DNA of 64,000 nt, taken from positions 62,001-126,000 of the forward strand of contig NZ_JAAQPI010000013.1 in NCBI RefSeq assembly GCF_011683955.1, read 5' to 3'. Origin of the DNA: Pseudomaricurvus alkylphenolicus (GTDB taxonomy: Bacteria; Pseudomonadota; Gammaproteobacteria; Pseudomonadales; Cellvibrionaceae). Position numbers and translations under genes: made by a program. How positions within the stretch are numbered: position 1 is the first letter of the stretch; each line of letters opens with the position of its first letter. Positions 1-8,388 of the stretch are shown piece after piece. Below the pieces are notes generated by a model. It was not told the origin of the DNA. It saw only the letters and a list, made by a program, of their open reading frames with translations, and did not search any database.

Positions 1-240
1 GCTAACATCAAAGCTATAGAGCAATCTTCCGCCACCAGTGCCATGCTAATTCGTGGTAGTGTCAATTCTTTCTTTACAGCTTTTACCCGCGCCTGCCTAT
101 TTGAAAGCAACAAAGACGAGTGCCGACAAAAATATGAATTCTGTCGCCAAGTGTTCGAGAGGTTTGTGACTCAAGCCTACGAGCTTGTAGATAATCGACT
201 GCTTGAAAATGACAAAACTGGGGTCATTTGGGACTACTGA
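1..240 (+). CDS. C-terminal end of an unidentified protein (cut by window start)
   Basis: The reading frame is open from base 1 and ends with TGA at 238-240, so only about the last 79 residues are visible and the gene begins outside the window. An internal ATG at 43 is not a convincing start because the frame continues upstream of it. The visible part is soluble, helical-looking and rich in charged residues (for example ECRQKYEFCRQVFERF), with no motif I can assign. It lies 48 bases upstream of a sulfotransferase-like gene on the same strand, beside a pseudaminic acid operon. It could be the tail of a flagellin glycosyltransferase of the Maf/DUF115 type, which often sits in such islands, but the sequence shown cannot establish that. 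Confidence 0.6.
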   Translation, partial: ANIKAIEQSSATSAMLIRGSVNSFFTAFTRACLFESNKDECRQKYEFCRQVFERFVTQAYELVDNRLLENDKTGVIWDY

Positions 241-288
241 CATGTATTACTTGCCCTTCCAGAGCTATCGACGGTAACGAGATTAAAT

Positions 289-1425
289 ATGGATAAAACT
301 GTGCTCTTCGTCAGTGGCATGTTCAGAAGCGGAACAACATTGCTGGCCAGAATGCTCAATAATCACCCGAATATAGCTTTCGCCAGCGATCCTTTGAGAC
401 CATTGATCAACAGCTTTCGATTTGACTGCATCCGGGACGACAGTAATTGTAGCCGATTTGCACCGCTATATGACTATTTCCTCGAATATTCCAAATTAAG
501 GGAAGTCATAGATGGAAAACTAGACCTGCCAATCGGTGGCGAACAGAAGGAACTCTGGAAAACAATTAAATCCAGCGCTGAACCCTATTCCAATCTGTGG
601 GCTGATAAGGTTGACGTAAATAATACTACTGACACTTACGCAGAAGCACTTGACTATGGTCTTAAACTCATCTCGGAAACCTATTCCAAAGGAATCAGCG
701 AGACCTGTATTGGCTTCAAGGAAGTTTGGGGAACAGAGTTCAGCTCCGCATTACTCCAAGGTATATCTAATAGCAAATGTCTAATCATAGTCCGGGACCC
801 GAGAGCAGTTGTTGCTTCTAAGAATTCGACGGATGAACCCTACCCGATCTTTTTTCTGGCTAGACAGTGGCGGAAAATCGCATTTCTCGCCAATAAACTC
901 CAGCAATACTATCCCGAGCGTGTTCACATAATCAGGTATGAGGACCTGATTACAGACCCGAAACTCGAATCGGGTAAAATGTGTGAATTCATCGGTCTTG
1001 AGATGCACGGAGATTTTCTCGATGCTGCGAGTTTCAAAGATGGCGAAGGCAAACCCTGGAGTCAAAATAGTTCCTATACTTATGACAATGGCAAACAGTT
1101 TCAGACCCTGTCGGTTGAAAAATGGAAGAGTAAACTTAGTGACAGTGATGTCTCCCTAACCGAGCTTATTTGCCATGACTGGATGAATCATTTTGGTTAC
1201 CAGCCCTGCAATGACAGCCAATCTCTGCTAAATAGAGCTACAACGTACTTCACCCGGCTGGACACCGCTGAACTCGCCGAATGGATAAAACCCTATAATT
1301 TTGATGAAAGCATCGTCGAATTTCATAAACAGGTGACCATTGAAAAGCTACGCTTGAGTTCCGTAAAAAACGAAGTGCCACTTGATTTAGCCGACGACTT
1401 GCAAATAGTGGTCTCGGATTCATGA
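289..1425 (+). CDS. Sulfotransferase family protein
   Basis: This 378-residue protein is probably a PAPS-dependent sulfotransferase acting on a carbohydrate or other acceptor. The N-terminus carries the 5'-phosphosulfate-binding loop, SGMFRSGTTLLARML at residues 9-23. A typical 3'-phosphate-binding segment, IIVRDPRAVVASKNS, lies near residues 166-180. No signal peptide or membrane helix is visible, so it should be cytoplasmic. Its stop overlaps the next start by four bases (ATGA at 1422-1425), which implies translational coupling with the M28-like gene. Its position next to the nonulosonic acid operon suggests sulfation of a surface or flagellar glycan. The acceptor is inference; the family call rests on the two motifs. 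Confidence 0.85.
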   Translation: MDKTVLFVSGMFRSGTTLLARMLNNHPNIAFASDPLRPLINSFRFDCIRDDSNCSRFAPLYDYFLEYSKLREVIDGKLDLPIGGEQKELWKTIKSSAEPYSNLWADKVDVNNTTDTYAEALDYGLKLISETYSKGISETCIGFKEVWGTEFSSALLQGISNSKCLIIVRDPRAVVASKNSTDEPYPIFFLARQWRKIAFLANKLQQYYPERVHIIRYEDLITDPKLESGKMCEFIGLEMHGDFLDAASFKDGEGKPWSQNSSYTYDNGKQFQTLSVEKWKSKLSDSDVSLTELICHDWMNHFGYQPCNDSQSLLNRATTYFTRLDTAELAEWIKPYNFDESIVEFHKQVTIEKLRLSSVKNEVPLDLADDLQIVVSDS

Positions 1426-2786
1426 TCACCGATTATATGGAGTTGATCGAAAAAATCTGGTCTCTTAACCGGGTTCATGTCAGCGACGACACCCTTATGG
1501 CTCTGCGTCATACTAAGGAGCTTTACCAAGGTAGCGAACTGTTATCTTATCCAACAGGAGCACGCTTTGGTGCTCTTGGCAGCTGGGAAATCCCCCCAAA
1601 ATGGTCGGTTAACCACGCCCGTCTTTGCACTTTAAGTGGAAGAACCGTAGTCGATTTTAATGACTATCCGCTTCGCCTCTATAGTTATTCACCATCATTC
1701 GAGGGCACGGTCAAGCGGGCTCAATTGCTACAGCATATAACCACCGACCCCGACCACCCTAATGCAATTCCGTTCCATTTTCGCAACCAATACCGCCATT
1801 GGGACTGTGAATGGGGCTTCTGTCTCTCTCAGCATGAACTCGATAATCTGACAGAGGACGAGTATCAAGTCGAAATTTCTACACAGTTCAGCGATTCACA
1901 ACTAACTCAATTGGAGTACGTAAAAAAAGGGCATTCTGAAGAGAGCTATCTGTTGTTGGGCCACTTCGATCACCCAGCTCAGTGCAATGACGGTTTAACA
2001 GGCTGTATCGTCGCCAACGAGGTTATTCGACGGCTGCAGGGAAAGGATACCTACTACACCTATCGCGCTCTAAATAGTATAGAAATTATTGGCAGTGTGG
2101 CATATTGCGATACCCAACCCATTGAAACTATACTGGAAGCACTGTTTATCGCAGCACCCGGCTGCGATTCCGACATGGCCTACCAGCAGAGCAGCCAGCC
2201 GAACAACAGCTTGATTGATCAAGTGGTAGGCCATTTATTCGAGTATCGCAACGAACCCAATATTTGTACTCCTTTCAGGGAACTCTGGGGCAACGATGAG
2301 GTTGCATTCGAAACTCCAGGCGTGGATATTCGTTGCGGGTTGCTAGCTAGGCATCCCCTACCCGGTTATCATACCTCATTGGACAATTTCAGTTCTATTT
2401 TGCCAGACAAAATAGAAGAATCCATTGAGTTTGTGTTAAGAATCGTGGACGTTGTGGAGAACAACTATCAAGTCAAGAGCAAATACCGCGGCCTGCCTTG
2501 CTTCAGTCATCCCTCGATCGATCTATACATCGACTTTTACAATTTGAATGCCACCAAACTTTCCGACGAAGAGTTGTTTAGAGACCTAACAGGTGAAGAA
2601 GTTGACTATGTTCGTAGCCATCCACAACTTTGTCACAACCTGATGAACCAAATCAGTCCCCTTCTGACAGATGGAGACAGCCACACCCTTCTGAATATCG
2701 CTAAGAGAACCAAACTACCTTTCTTCTTTGTCCGTAACTATCTGTCACGCCTGGCAGAGAAATCACTTATAGAGTTTTCCAGATAA
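1422..2786 (+). CDS. DUF4910-type, M28-like putative zinc aminopeptidase with C-terminal winged helix
   Basis: The 454-residue product resembles DUF4910/DUF2172 proteins, an aminopeptidase-like group found in many surface-polysaccharide clusters. Visible M28-like features are LLGHFDHPAQCNDGLTG (residues about 178-194), with His and Asp in metal-ligand positions, then a WGNDEVAFETPG segment and a late GYHTSLDN motif with a likely His ligand. The last 80 residues look like a winged-helix module (LLNIAKRTKLPFFFVRNYLSRL). No signal peptide is visible, so it is probably cytoplasmic. It overlaps the preceding sulfotransferase gene by four bases and is followed two bases later by another. The substrate is unknown; hydrolysis of an amide on a sugar precursor is only a speculation from context. 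Confidence 0.75.
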   Translation: MITDYMELIEKIWSLNRVHVSDDTLMALRHTKELYQGSELLSYPTGARFGALGSWEIPPKWSVNHARLCTLSGRTVVDFNDYPLRLYSYSPSFEGTVKRAQLLQHITTDPDHPNAIPFHFRNQYRHWDCEWGFCLSQHELDNLTEDEYQVEISTQFSDSQLTQLEYVKKGHSEESYLLLGHFDHPAQCNDGLTGCIVANEVIRRLQGKDTYYTYRALNSIEIIGSVAYCDTQPIETILEALFIAAPGCDSDMAYQQSSQPNNSLIDQVVGHLFEYRNEPNICTPFRELWGNDEVAFETPGVDIRCGLLARHPLPGYHTSLDNFSSILPDKIEESIEFVLRIVDVVENNYQVKSKYRGLPCFSHPSIDLYIDFYNLNATKLSDEELFRDLTGEEVDYVRSHPQLCHNLMNQISPLLTDGDSHTLLNIAKRTKLPFFFVRNYLSRLAEKSLIEFSR

Positions 2787-2788
2787 TT

Positions 2789-3691
2789 ATGATTATTGAT
2801 GCTTCTGCCAAGAACAAAGAACTAAAACTGATTTGCAGTCAGAGCAAACACAGTGAGGACCCATCTAAACCCCTATTTTTTTACCATCTTCAGAAAACAG
2901 GGGGGATTAGTTTCGCCAATCCGTTGACAATGACATTCAACAGCATTAAAGAGGGTCAAACTCTGGCATTAAGGATAGAAACGCTGGAAGATCTGCACAA
3001 AATCAAGGGGCACCCCTTTCATTTCGTCACGTCTCCGCGGCTTGCCTATGGTGCCCATAAAATCCTGGAGAGAGACTATCATCTAACGGCGTTCTTCCGG
3101 CATCCATACTCGCGAGTCAAATCACACTATACCTATACGTGTATGCGTGCCCAGGAAAAGCCCTCAGACGAAGGCTTTGAAGCCTTCTTCAGAAATCCAG
3201 AAAACTGTAATCTAATAAGCAAACGTTTACATCCGCAAGCGATGGAAACCACACTTTGCGATAGCCAATCAGTCATTGAAAATCTTCAGCAAAATTTCCA
3301 TTCCTATGCAGACTTTACACTGGTTAATGAATTACTGGCTGTCTACCTATCTCTGTATAAGCTGCCCAATGTGCTTGCTGAGAGAGTAAATAAGACGTTG
3401 CCAGAATTTCGTTACGACGGTGAAAAATACAGAGATGAAATATTGGCTCTTAATGAGGAGGATACTTCGGTATGTGATTACGTCAAAGCCAACCCACGAA
3501 TTCCGAGCCTGAAGGATCAAGTTGCCACAGAAATGTCTGCACACACGCTGATCTTTCACGAATTCGAAAAATTGACAGCGACGAAACAGACGGGAAAAAC
3601 TGTTAACACCCAAGATTTGCTGAGATTTTTGAAGCAGAACCATAACAGCCTTATCAGTACGGGCAGTTTTTTTCAGGCACCGGGCCAATAA
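2789..3691 (+). CDS. Sulfotransferase family 2-like protein
   Basis: This 300-residue protein carries LFFYHLQKTGGISFA at residues 29-43, the HxxKTGGxS form of the PAPS-binding loop typical of the family 2 (heparan/chondroitin-type) sulfotransferases. It also has FFRHPYSRVKSHYTY near residues 101-115, matching the 3'-phosphate site with its Arg and Ser. It follows the M28-like gene with a two-base gap, so the three plus-strand genes form one unit. The gene ends one base before the 3' end of the convergent PIG-L gene at 3693, leaving no room for an intergenic terminator. The acceptor is unknown. Two sulfotransferases of different subfamilies side by side suggest two sulfation positions or acceptors. 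Confidence 0.8.
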   Translation: MIIDASAKNKELKLICSQSKHSEDPSKPLFFYHLQKTGGISFANPLTMTFNSIKEGQTLALRIETLEDLHKIKGHPFHFVTSPRLAYGAHKILERDYHLTAFFRHPYSRVKSHYTYTCMRAQEKPSDEGFEAFFRNPENCNLISKRLHPQAMETTLCDSQSVIENLQQNFHSYADFTLVNELLAVYLSLYKLPNVLAERVNKTLPEFRYDGEKYRDEILALNEEDTSVCDYVKANPRIPSLKDQVATEMSAHTLIFHEFEKLTATKQTGKTVNTQDLLRFLKQNHNSLISTGSFFQAPGQ

Positions 3692-3692
3692 T

Positions 3693-4364
3693 CTACCCAG
3701 ACAACCAGCGTTCAACCATAAATGCTTCCGCTGCGGGGTACCCTACCTCGCAGCCGCGCCGACGGCACTGCGCCTGAATGGATTCTAATGATCTAACATG
3801 CGGAAATTCTCGCAGCTCATCAGCATAACACTTCAGCGCCAACAACTTAGTCTCCAGGCTAGATTCAATATTCTGGTAGAAGTTAGGTCGGAACACTGGC
3901 ATAGCACTGGAAGCCCATTCGGTACTTGAAGCCACTTCAAAGGTCAAGATTTTCCTGACAGATTGCTCCGGTTGCGGTCGACAAGCCGTCATCACTGCTT
4001 GATGTACTTTTCTATGGTCCACATTCAAATCGCCTCCGTGATGCGTAAATACGGTATCGGGACGAAACTCAGCAATTACCTTCTCCACGGATTTAGCCAA
4101 ATCTAGCAATGCGATAGAGTCCATCTTATTGTCAGGGAAATTTTCCCAATGAAGCTTTTTGATGCCCAGAACCGCAGCGCTAGCTTGTGCCGACTTGCGC
4201 CGTTTACTAACAGATTTGGAACTCACACTGTCCCTTGAGCTCTCACCATCAGTCAAAAACATGGTTTCAACTTCAACTCCCTGTGCCGCCAGAAGGGCGA
4301 TGCTGGCACCGCAGCCTAAAGCTTCATCGTCAGGGTGGGCAGCTACCACTAGTACTTTCTTCAT
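3693..4364 (-). CDS. PIG-L / LmbE family deacetylase
   Basis: The 223-residue product is a zinc-dependent N-deacetylase-like protein. The zinc and catalytic motif AHPDDEALGCG is at residues 9-19, and a second His-rich segment HHGGDLNVDHRKVH supplies the later ligand and helper residues. Family members remove N-acetyl groups from GlcNAc-type sugars or conjugates. It is the last gene of the long minus-strand operon that starts with pseB and lies 12 bases downstream of the WbqC-like gene. In this context it may de-N-acetylate a sugar intermediate so that another acyl group can be attached, but that step is inferred, not shown. Confidence 0.88.
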   Translation of the reverse strand: MKKVLVVAAHPDDEALGCGASIALLAAQGVEVETMFLTDGESSRDSVSSKSVSKRRKSAQASAAVLGIKKLHWENFPDNKMDSIALLDLAKSVEKVIAEFRPDTVFTHHGGDLNVDHRKVHQAVMTACRPQPEQSVRKILTFEVASSTEWASSAMPVFRPNFYQNIESSLETKLLALKCYADELREFPHVRSLESIQAQCRRRGCEVGYPAAEAFMVERWLSG

Positions 4365-4376
4365 CAGTTCTCCCAG

Positions 4377-5057
4377 TCAAATATAGCCTTGAGCCCCTTT
4401 GGGCCCGCTATTGAAGAATAGATCCAGGCAGCTCAGCCATGGAACAAAGTCCTCGCCCGACTGCGGGTAATTCTTGCACTGATAGTCGTGATAAGACAAG
4501 GTGACAGATGCCTGACGCCAGTTATTAGGCTCCAGGTAGTTTCGCCCCAATGAACCGGAGATATATTCAGTTGCTCCCAAGACCTTACAGATGCCCAGCA
4601 ACAGTTGCTCGCCCTTAAGATCCTCACGAAGATTCAGATTAGAGGCGAATTGTATCGAGCAATCGACTGACAACCAATTGAGAAATTTGCTGATAAGATC
4701 ATGATTCAGATCCATTAGTCGATCATATCGCTGTGCGAAAGCCTGTTCCAATGCATCGATTACCTCCACATAGTAGGGAGCCTTGGAGTAGGCATGGTGC
4801 AGAGTGTTGAGTAATTTTCGCTGCCAGCTTTGTCCATTATCTATCCGTGTTTCTAGAATCAACTGATTTTGACTGACTTTGATCACTGGAACCGTTAACC
4901 AGACTTCTCCGTTCCGGGTAAGTATGCGGTTTCGATTTTCCCAATCCCTTGGAGTATATTGAACGTTATCGAGATATACAAAGGTGTCGGCCAAGCGAAA
5001 TCGATCCAGATAATTCAGTGCCGGGACAAACCTAGGCTGACTGATCACAAGTTTCAA
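4377..5057 (-). CDS. WbqC family protein
   Basis: The 226-residue protein begins MKLVISQPRFVPALNYLDRF and continues with FVYLDNVQYTPRDWENRN and VWLTVPVI. These are recognisable WbqC-family segments from O-antigen and surface-sugar loci. The biochemical role of the family is poorly defined, so I give no reaction. It has no membrane segment. Its start overlaps the stop of the upstream methyltransferase by four bases, which places it firmly in the pse operon. It is likely to act on a nucleotide sugar or nonulosonic acid precursor made by the neighbouring genes. Confidence 0.8.
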   Translation of the reverse strand: MKLVISQPRFVPALNYLDRFRLADTFVYLDNVQYTPRDWENRNRILTRNGEVWLTVPVIKVSQNQLILETRIDNGQSWQRKLLNTLHHAYSKAPYYVEVIDALEQAFAQRYDRLMDLNHDLISKFLNWLSVDCSIQFASNLNLREDLKGEQLLLGICKVLGATEYISGSLGRNYLEPNNWRQASVTLSYHDYQCKNYPQSGEDFVPWLSCLDLFFNSGPKGAQGYI

Positions 5058-5695
5058 GGCGCATTCCCCTCAAACCGAGAGATTCTATAGATATAGACCG
5101 TAAAGTCGTTGCTCATATAATCGTGCCTAAGAACTGTGTAAGGACTGATGTTCTGGCAAAGCGTCAGAACCATTCCAGGATCTGCGTAAAATTCCCGCTC
5201 CTCCGCTCCCCCGGCCAAATTGCTTAGACAATTGAATGCCACGCCAATTTCGCAGAGGTCGAAGAGCCGCTGCACCAGTTGCTGCAGGTAAGAATATGGA
5301 TTTTCGTGTACGAGATAGAAAAGACCGCTGGCAAAGACATAGTCGAACGATTGATCTGGAGGATTAGCTATCACATCTCTGAGCCTGAACTGACCTTCTG
5401 GAAAGCGGTAGTTGCAGACATCAATCATCCCCGGCGTGATATCCACCCCGGTAAAGTCAATAGAAGAGAAATGCTCCAGCAGGTACTGGTAAAAATCTCC
5501 CAAACCACAACCAACATCCAGTAATGTCTTGCCACTTAAGCAATCAATTTCGGACAGAACTTCAAAGCGCTTACGTTGTGTGGCTCTACCACCCCAATCC
5601 ACTGACTCAATACTGTTCCCGTGCTCCGCTACCAATTTCGAGTAATAATTTGAAATGGATTCGACGGTGGTTTCTCTGTTACGCACGTCGTTCAT
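5054..5695 (-). CDS. Class I SAM-dependent methyltransferase
   Basis: This 213-residue protein has the SAM-binding glycine-rich motif I, KTLLDVGCGLGDFYQYLL (about residues 54-71), followed by an acidic residue in FTGVDITPGM, as in Rossmann-fold methyltransferases. No membrane segment is seen. The start codon overlaps the stop of the formyltransferase gene by one base (TAATG), and its stop overlaps the WbqC start. It is one of two methyltransferases in the operon. O- or N-methylation of the nonulosonic acid or its substituent is the natural guess, but the sequence does not reveal the substrate. Confidence 0.82.
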   Translation of the reverse strand: MNDVRNRETTVESISNYYSKLVAEHGNSIESVDWGGRATQRKRFEVLSEIDCLSGKTLLDVGCGLGDFYQYLLEHFSSIDFTGVDITPGMIDVCNYRFPEGQFRLRDVIANPPDQSFDYVFASGLFYLVHENPYSYLQQLVQRLFDLCEIGVAFNCLSNLAGGAEEREFYADPGMVLTLCQNISPYTVLRHDYMSNDFTVYIYRISRFEGNAP

Positions 5696-6636
5696 TAGCT
5701 AATCTCTTTGTCCAGTCCAAGTTGTTTTCCATTTGACAGCTGAAGTTGGCATTGATAGTCAACCAGTTCCAACTGCCCTTGCCCACATTTCACCAGAATT
5801 CTCTTAGACGGAAGGATAATCAGATCACCTGCGCCTGGGCCAACTCTCTGCAAATACTCTTGAAGCTCAGTGTCCATTCCAGCCTGTTTCGCCTTCCAGA
5901 TCGTCAATTTATGTTGATCATAGAAACTAAACGCACCCGGATAAGGCTTGGCCACAGCTCTGATCAAATTTAATACCTCTTGCGAGGATTGATTCCAGTC
6001 GATCAAACCATCTTCCGGAGTTCGTCGAGGGTACTGAGTGGCCATCTGGTGCTGCTGAGCTCGCGGTTGAGTATTACCGCGGACGATCTGATCCACCAGT
6101 GTATGACTCATGGATGCATAGAGCGGATAGAGTTTTTCCAGTGCATCGCCTACATCTTCCTGTGCAGACAGAGGTACGGTTCGCTGCAGTAATATATCCC
6201 CTGTATCCATTCCGCAATCAATCTGATGCACCGTTAGACCGATAGTGCTCTCACCCTTTATGATCGCCCAGTTAATTGGGGCTCGCCCACGGTATCGAGG
6301 CAGGAGACTGGGGTGAAAGTTAATTGCAACTTGACTGGCCAGCTCCAAAACAGCCCCCGGAATGAGGTATTTGTAATCAACTACCCAAATCACATCCAGC
6401 GGCTTTTGTCTTAGCAACGATGCTACTTGCAGCTCCTCTGGACGCCCCCTTATGACTTCCAGTCCCTGCTGTTTAGCATATTGGTACACGGATTCATAAA
6501 CAACACCATCTTCCGGGTCAGGTGGATGCGCCACAACACCTGCAACCTCAACATTCGGGTGATTGCATAGGACCTTCAGAGACTCCACACCGACGGTATG
6601 ATTTCCCATAAAAGCGACAGTCAATGCGGAGTTCAT
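5695..6636 (-). CDS. Sugar-type N-formyltransferase (methionyl-tRNA formyltransferase fold)
   Basis: This protein of about 313 residues has the N10-formyl-tetrahydrofolate formyltransferase core. INFHPSLLPRYRGRAPINWA holds the catalytic Asn and His, and QIDCGMDTGDIL supplies the Asp. A C-terminal OB-like region follows. ATG at 6636 is preferred over an in-frame TTG three bases upstream. The gene sits inside a pseudaminic acid operon, away from any def or rsmB homologue, so a housekeeping tRNA role is unlikely. Related enzymes such as ArnA, VioF and WlaRD formylate amino groups of 4-amino or 3-amino sugar nucleotides. Since no PseH acetyltransferase is present here, this enzyme may acylate the 4-amino product of PseC. 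That assignment is inference. Confidence 0.85.
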   Translation of the reverse strand: MNSALTVAFMGNHTVGVESLKVLCNHPNVEVAGVVAHPPDPEDGVVYESVYQYAKQQGLEVIRGRPEELQVASLLRQKPLDVIWVVDYKYLIPGAVLELASQVAINFHPSLLPRYRGRAPINWAIIKGESTIGLTVHQIDCGMDTGDILLQRTVPLSAQEDVGDALEKLYPLYASMSHTLVDQIVRGNTQPRAQQHQMATQYPRRTPEDGLIDWNQSSQEVLNLIRAVAKPYPGAFSFYDQHKLTIWKAKQAGMDTELQEYLQRVGPGAGDLIILPSKRILVKCGQGQLELVDYQCQLQLSNGKQLGLDKEIS

Positions 6637-6648
6637 CAATTTGTAGAC

Positions 6649-7329
6649 TCAGAAAAGTTTTTCAAAAATTCCAAGCCATTGGGCATGAATATCACCATTG
6701 GTCTGAGCCATATTTGTGAATTCGCGCCGGTATAGAGACAACGTTTTCCATCCATCTCTGAACAGATCGCCCACCTCTCGCCTGGAAACAAACAGCAACT
6801 GTCCCACTCCTGCCAACCCACCCTCCCGAATATCCTTGACTAATCCATCACCTGCCGGAGTCGCGCACCGTAAACTTGAATCACTGTCGCAGTATCCGTT
6901 GTAATGAAAACGTCCTCCCGGTTTTAGTACTCGGGCAATTTCCCCTATCGCAGCCCTATGATCACTCCAGCCAACACAGACTAGGGCACCGCGATCAATC
7001 ACAAGGTCGAAAGAATCTGTATCAAAAGGCAAATCGGTAAAACTGCCCTGCAGAAGCTCTCCTCTCAGGTTTTCCTGTTCAAATCTTCTACGGGCAAAAT
7101 CTACCGCAGATTGACTAGCCTCGATGCCAGAAACATGAAACCCTTCGCGCGCCGCAAACCAAAGATTAGAGCCCGTGCCAAAACCAACTTCCAAAATACG
7201 CACCTGATTTCTGGGTTTATCCTTGGGAGAATTGGAAAAAACAAAGCTTACTACGGTATCCCAAGGATACATTTCCCTGTGACCTTCACTGTACTTTTGT
7301 TCCCATACGGGGTCGATCTTATAACCCAT
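6649..7329 (-). CDS. Class I SAM-dependent methyltransferase
   Basis: The 226-residue protein has motif I VRILEVGFGTGSNLWFAA near residues 43-60, an acidic loop in VSGIEASQSAVDFARRRF, and the post-motif LVIDRGALVCVGWSDH, typical of Rossmann-fold methyltransferases. ATG at 7329 is supported by GGAGG seven bases upstream. It follows pseI after three bases and precedes the formyltransferase, so it belongs to the same transcript. An O-methyl or N-methyl decoration of the final nonulosonic acid is plausible. The substrate cannot be read from the sequence. Confidence 0.82.
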   Translation of the reverse strand: MGYKIDPVWEQKYSEGHREMYPWDTVVSFVFSNSPKDKPRNQVRILEVGFGTGSNLWFAAREGFHVSGIEASQSAVDFARRRFEQENLRGELLQGSFTDLPFDTDSFDLVIDRGALVCVGWSDHRAAIGEIARVLKPGGRFHYNGYCDSDSSLRCATPAGDGLVKDIREGGLAGVGQLLFVSRREVGDLFRDGWKTLSLYRREFTNMAQTNGDIHAQWLGIFEKLF

Positions 7330-7332
7330 ACG

Positions 7333-8388
7333 TTATCCTCCAACCAATTCGAAAGACAGTTTCTGACCTTTTTTTACTGCCCTAGTCAGTCGATTGCCCA
7401 GCAAATAGTTCATGTGTGCCGGTTTGATACCATCACCAGGTCGCGAAACCGCTAAATTTTCCTCGCTCAATATGGTCCCAGGTTCCAAGTCATAACGTGC
7501 TACAACACTCAGTTTGAAATCCTCTCGACTCTGCATCTCTGACAATGTCGGAGCAATTTTGGAACTACCCATCGCCCGCTCGGCTATACGGATACTGCGT
7601 ACATACTGGGTGAACTCTTCCGGATCGGATGAAAACCAGTGGTCCGGTCCCGGCAGCTCCTTATTCAGAGTAAAGTGTTTTTCGACCCAGCAGGCACCTT
7701 GTGTCACAGACATGACCGCAGCTACAACACCTTCACTATGGTCGCTGAAGCCCACGGGGACACCAAAGGCCGCCGCCATTGACTGAATACGGCGGATATT
7801 GATTTCTTCTACCGGTGTAGGATAACTCGAGGTGCAGTGCAGTAATATTAAATCTGTGCCGCCAGCCGACTCGAAAGCACTGAACGCCTCATGAATTTCA
7901 TCAATAGTGGCCATTCCAGTCGACAATACCGTGGGTAGACCACTCATGGCCATAGTCCGAATCAGCGGAAGATTACCAAGGAAGTCAGAACCATTCTTGA
8001 GCACTCGAACCCCCAACTCCGCCAGTAGCTCTACTCCTTGTGCTGTAGTCGGGGTAGAGTGAACATCCATCTCCAATTCATTGCAGACGTCGAACAGGTA
8101 ACCCAGTTGCTCACGACTTAGCTCGCAACGCTTGAACATATCGTACTGGGACTCAACGACTCTTTCTCCTGCAGACAAGTACTCATACGTGATGCTGCGA
8201 TCAGTAATAAAATCCTCAGTGACGTAGTTCTGGAATTTAACTGCGTCCGCACCCGCCCTTTGGGCCTCTTCGATGGTCTTTCGTGCAAGTTGCATATCAC
8301 CGTTGTGATTCAGACCAATCTCAGCGACGATATAGGCTGGAGCCCCCATTGCGATGGAACGCTTACCTATGCTGATGCTATTGTTCAC
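7333..8388 (-). CDS. pseI: Pseudaminic acid synthase (NeuB family)
   Basis: This 351-residue protein is a NeuB-type synthase that condenses phosphoenolpyruvate with a 6-deoxy diacylamino hexose to give a nonulosonic acid. The TIM barrel shows YIVAEIGLNHNGDMQLA near the N-terminus, GADAVKFQN, and LLHCTSSYPTP. VGFSDHSEG and VEKHFTLN contribute PEP and metal contacts. The last 60 residues form the antifreeze-like SAF domain (DLEPGTILSEENL to KGQKLSFELVGG). It overlaps pseG by 11 bases. The assignment to pseudaminic rather than sialic or legionaminic acid follows from the adjacent pseB, pseC and pseG, not from this sequence alone. Confidence 0.93.
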   Translation of the reverse strand: MNNSISIGKRSIAMGAPAYIVAEIGLNHNGDMQLARKTIEEAQRAGADAVKFQNYVTEDFITDRSITYEYLSAGERVVESQYDMFKRCELSREQLGYLFDVCNELEMDVHSTPTTAQGVELLAELGVRVLKNGSDFLGNLPLIRTMAMSGLPTVLSTGMATIDEIHEAFSAFESAGGTDLILLHCTSSYPTPVEEINIRRIQSMAAAFGVPVGFSDHSEGVVAAVMSVTQGACWVEKHFTLNKELPGPDHWFSSDPEEFTQYVRSIRIAERAMGSSKIAPTLSEMQSREDFKLSVVARYDLEPGTILSEENLAVSRPGDGIKPAHMNYLLGNRLTRAVKKGQKLSFELVGG

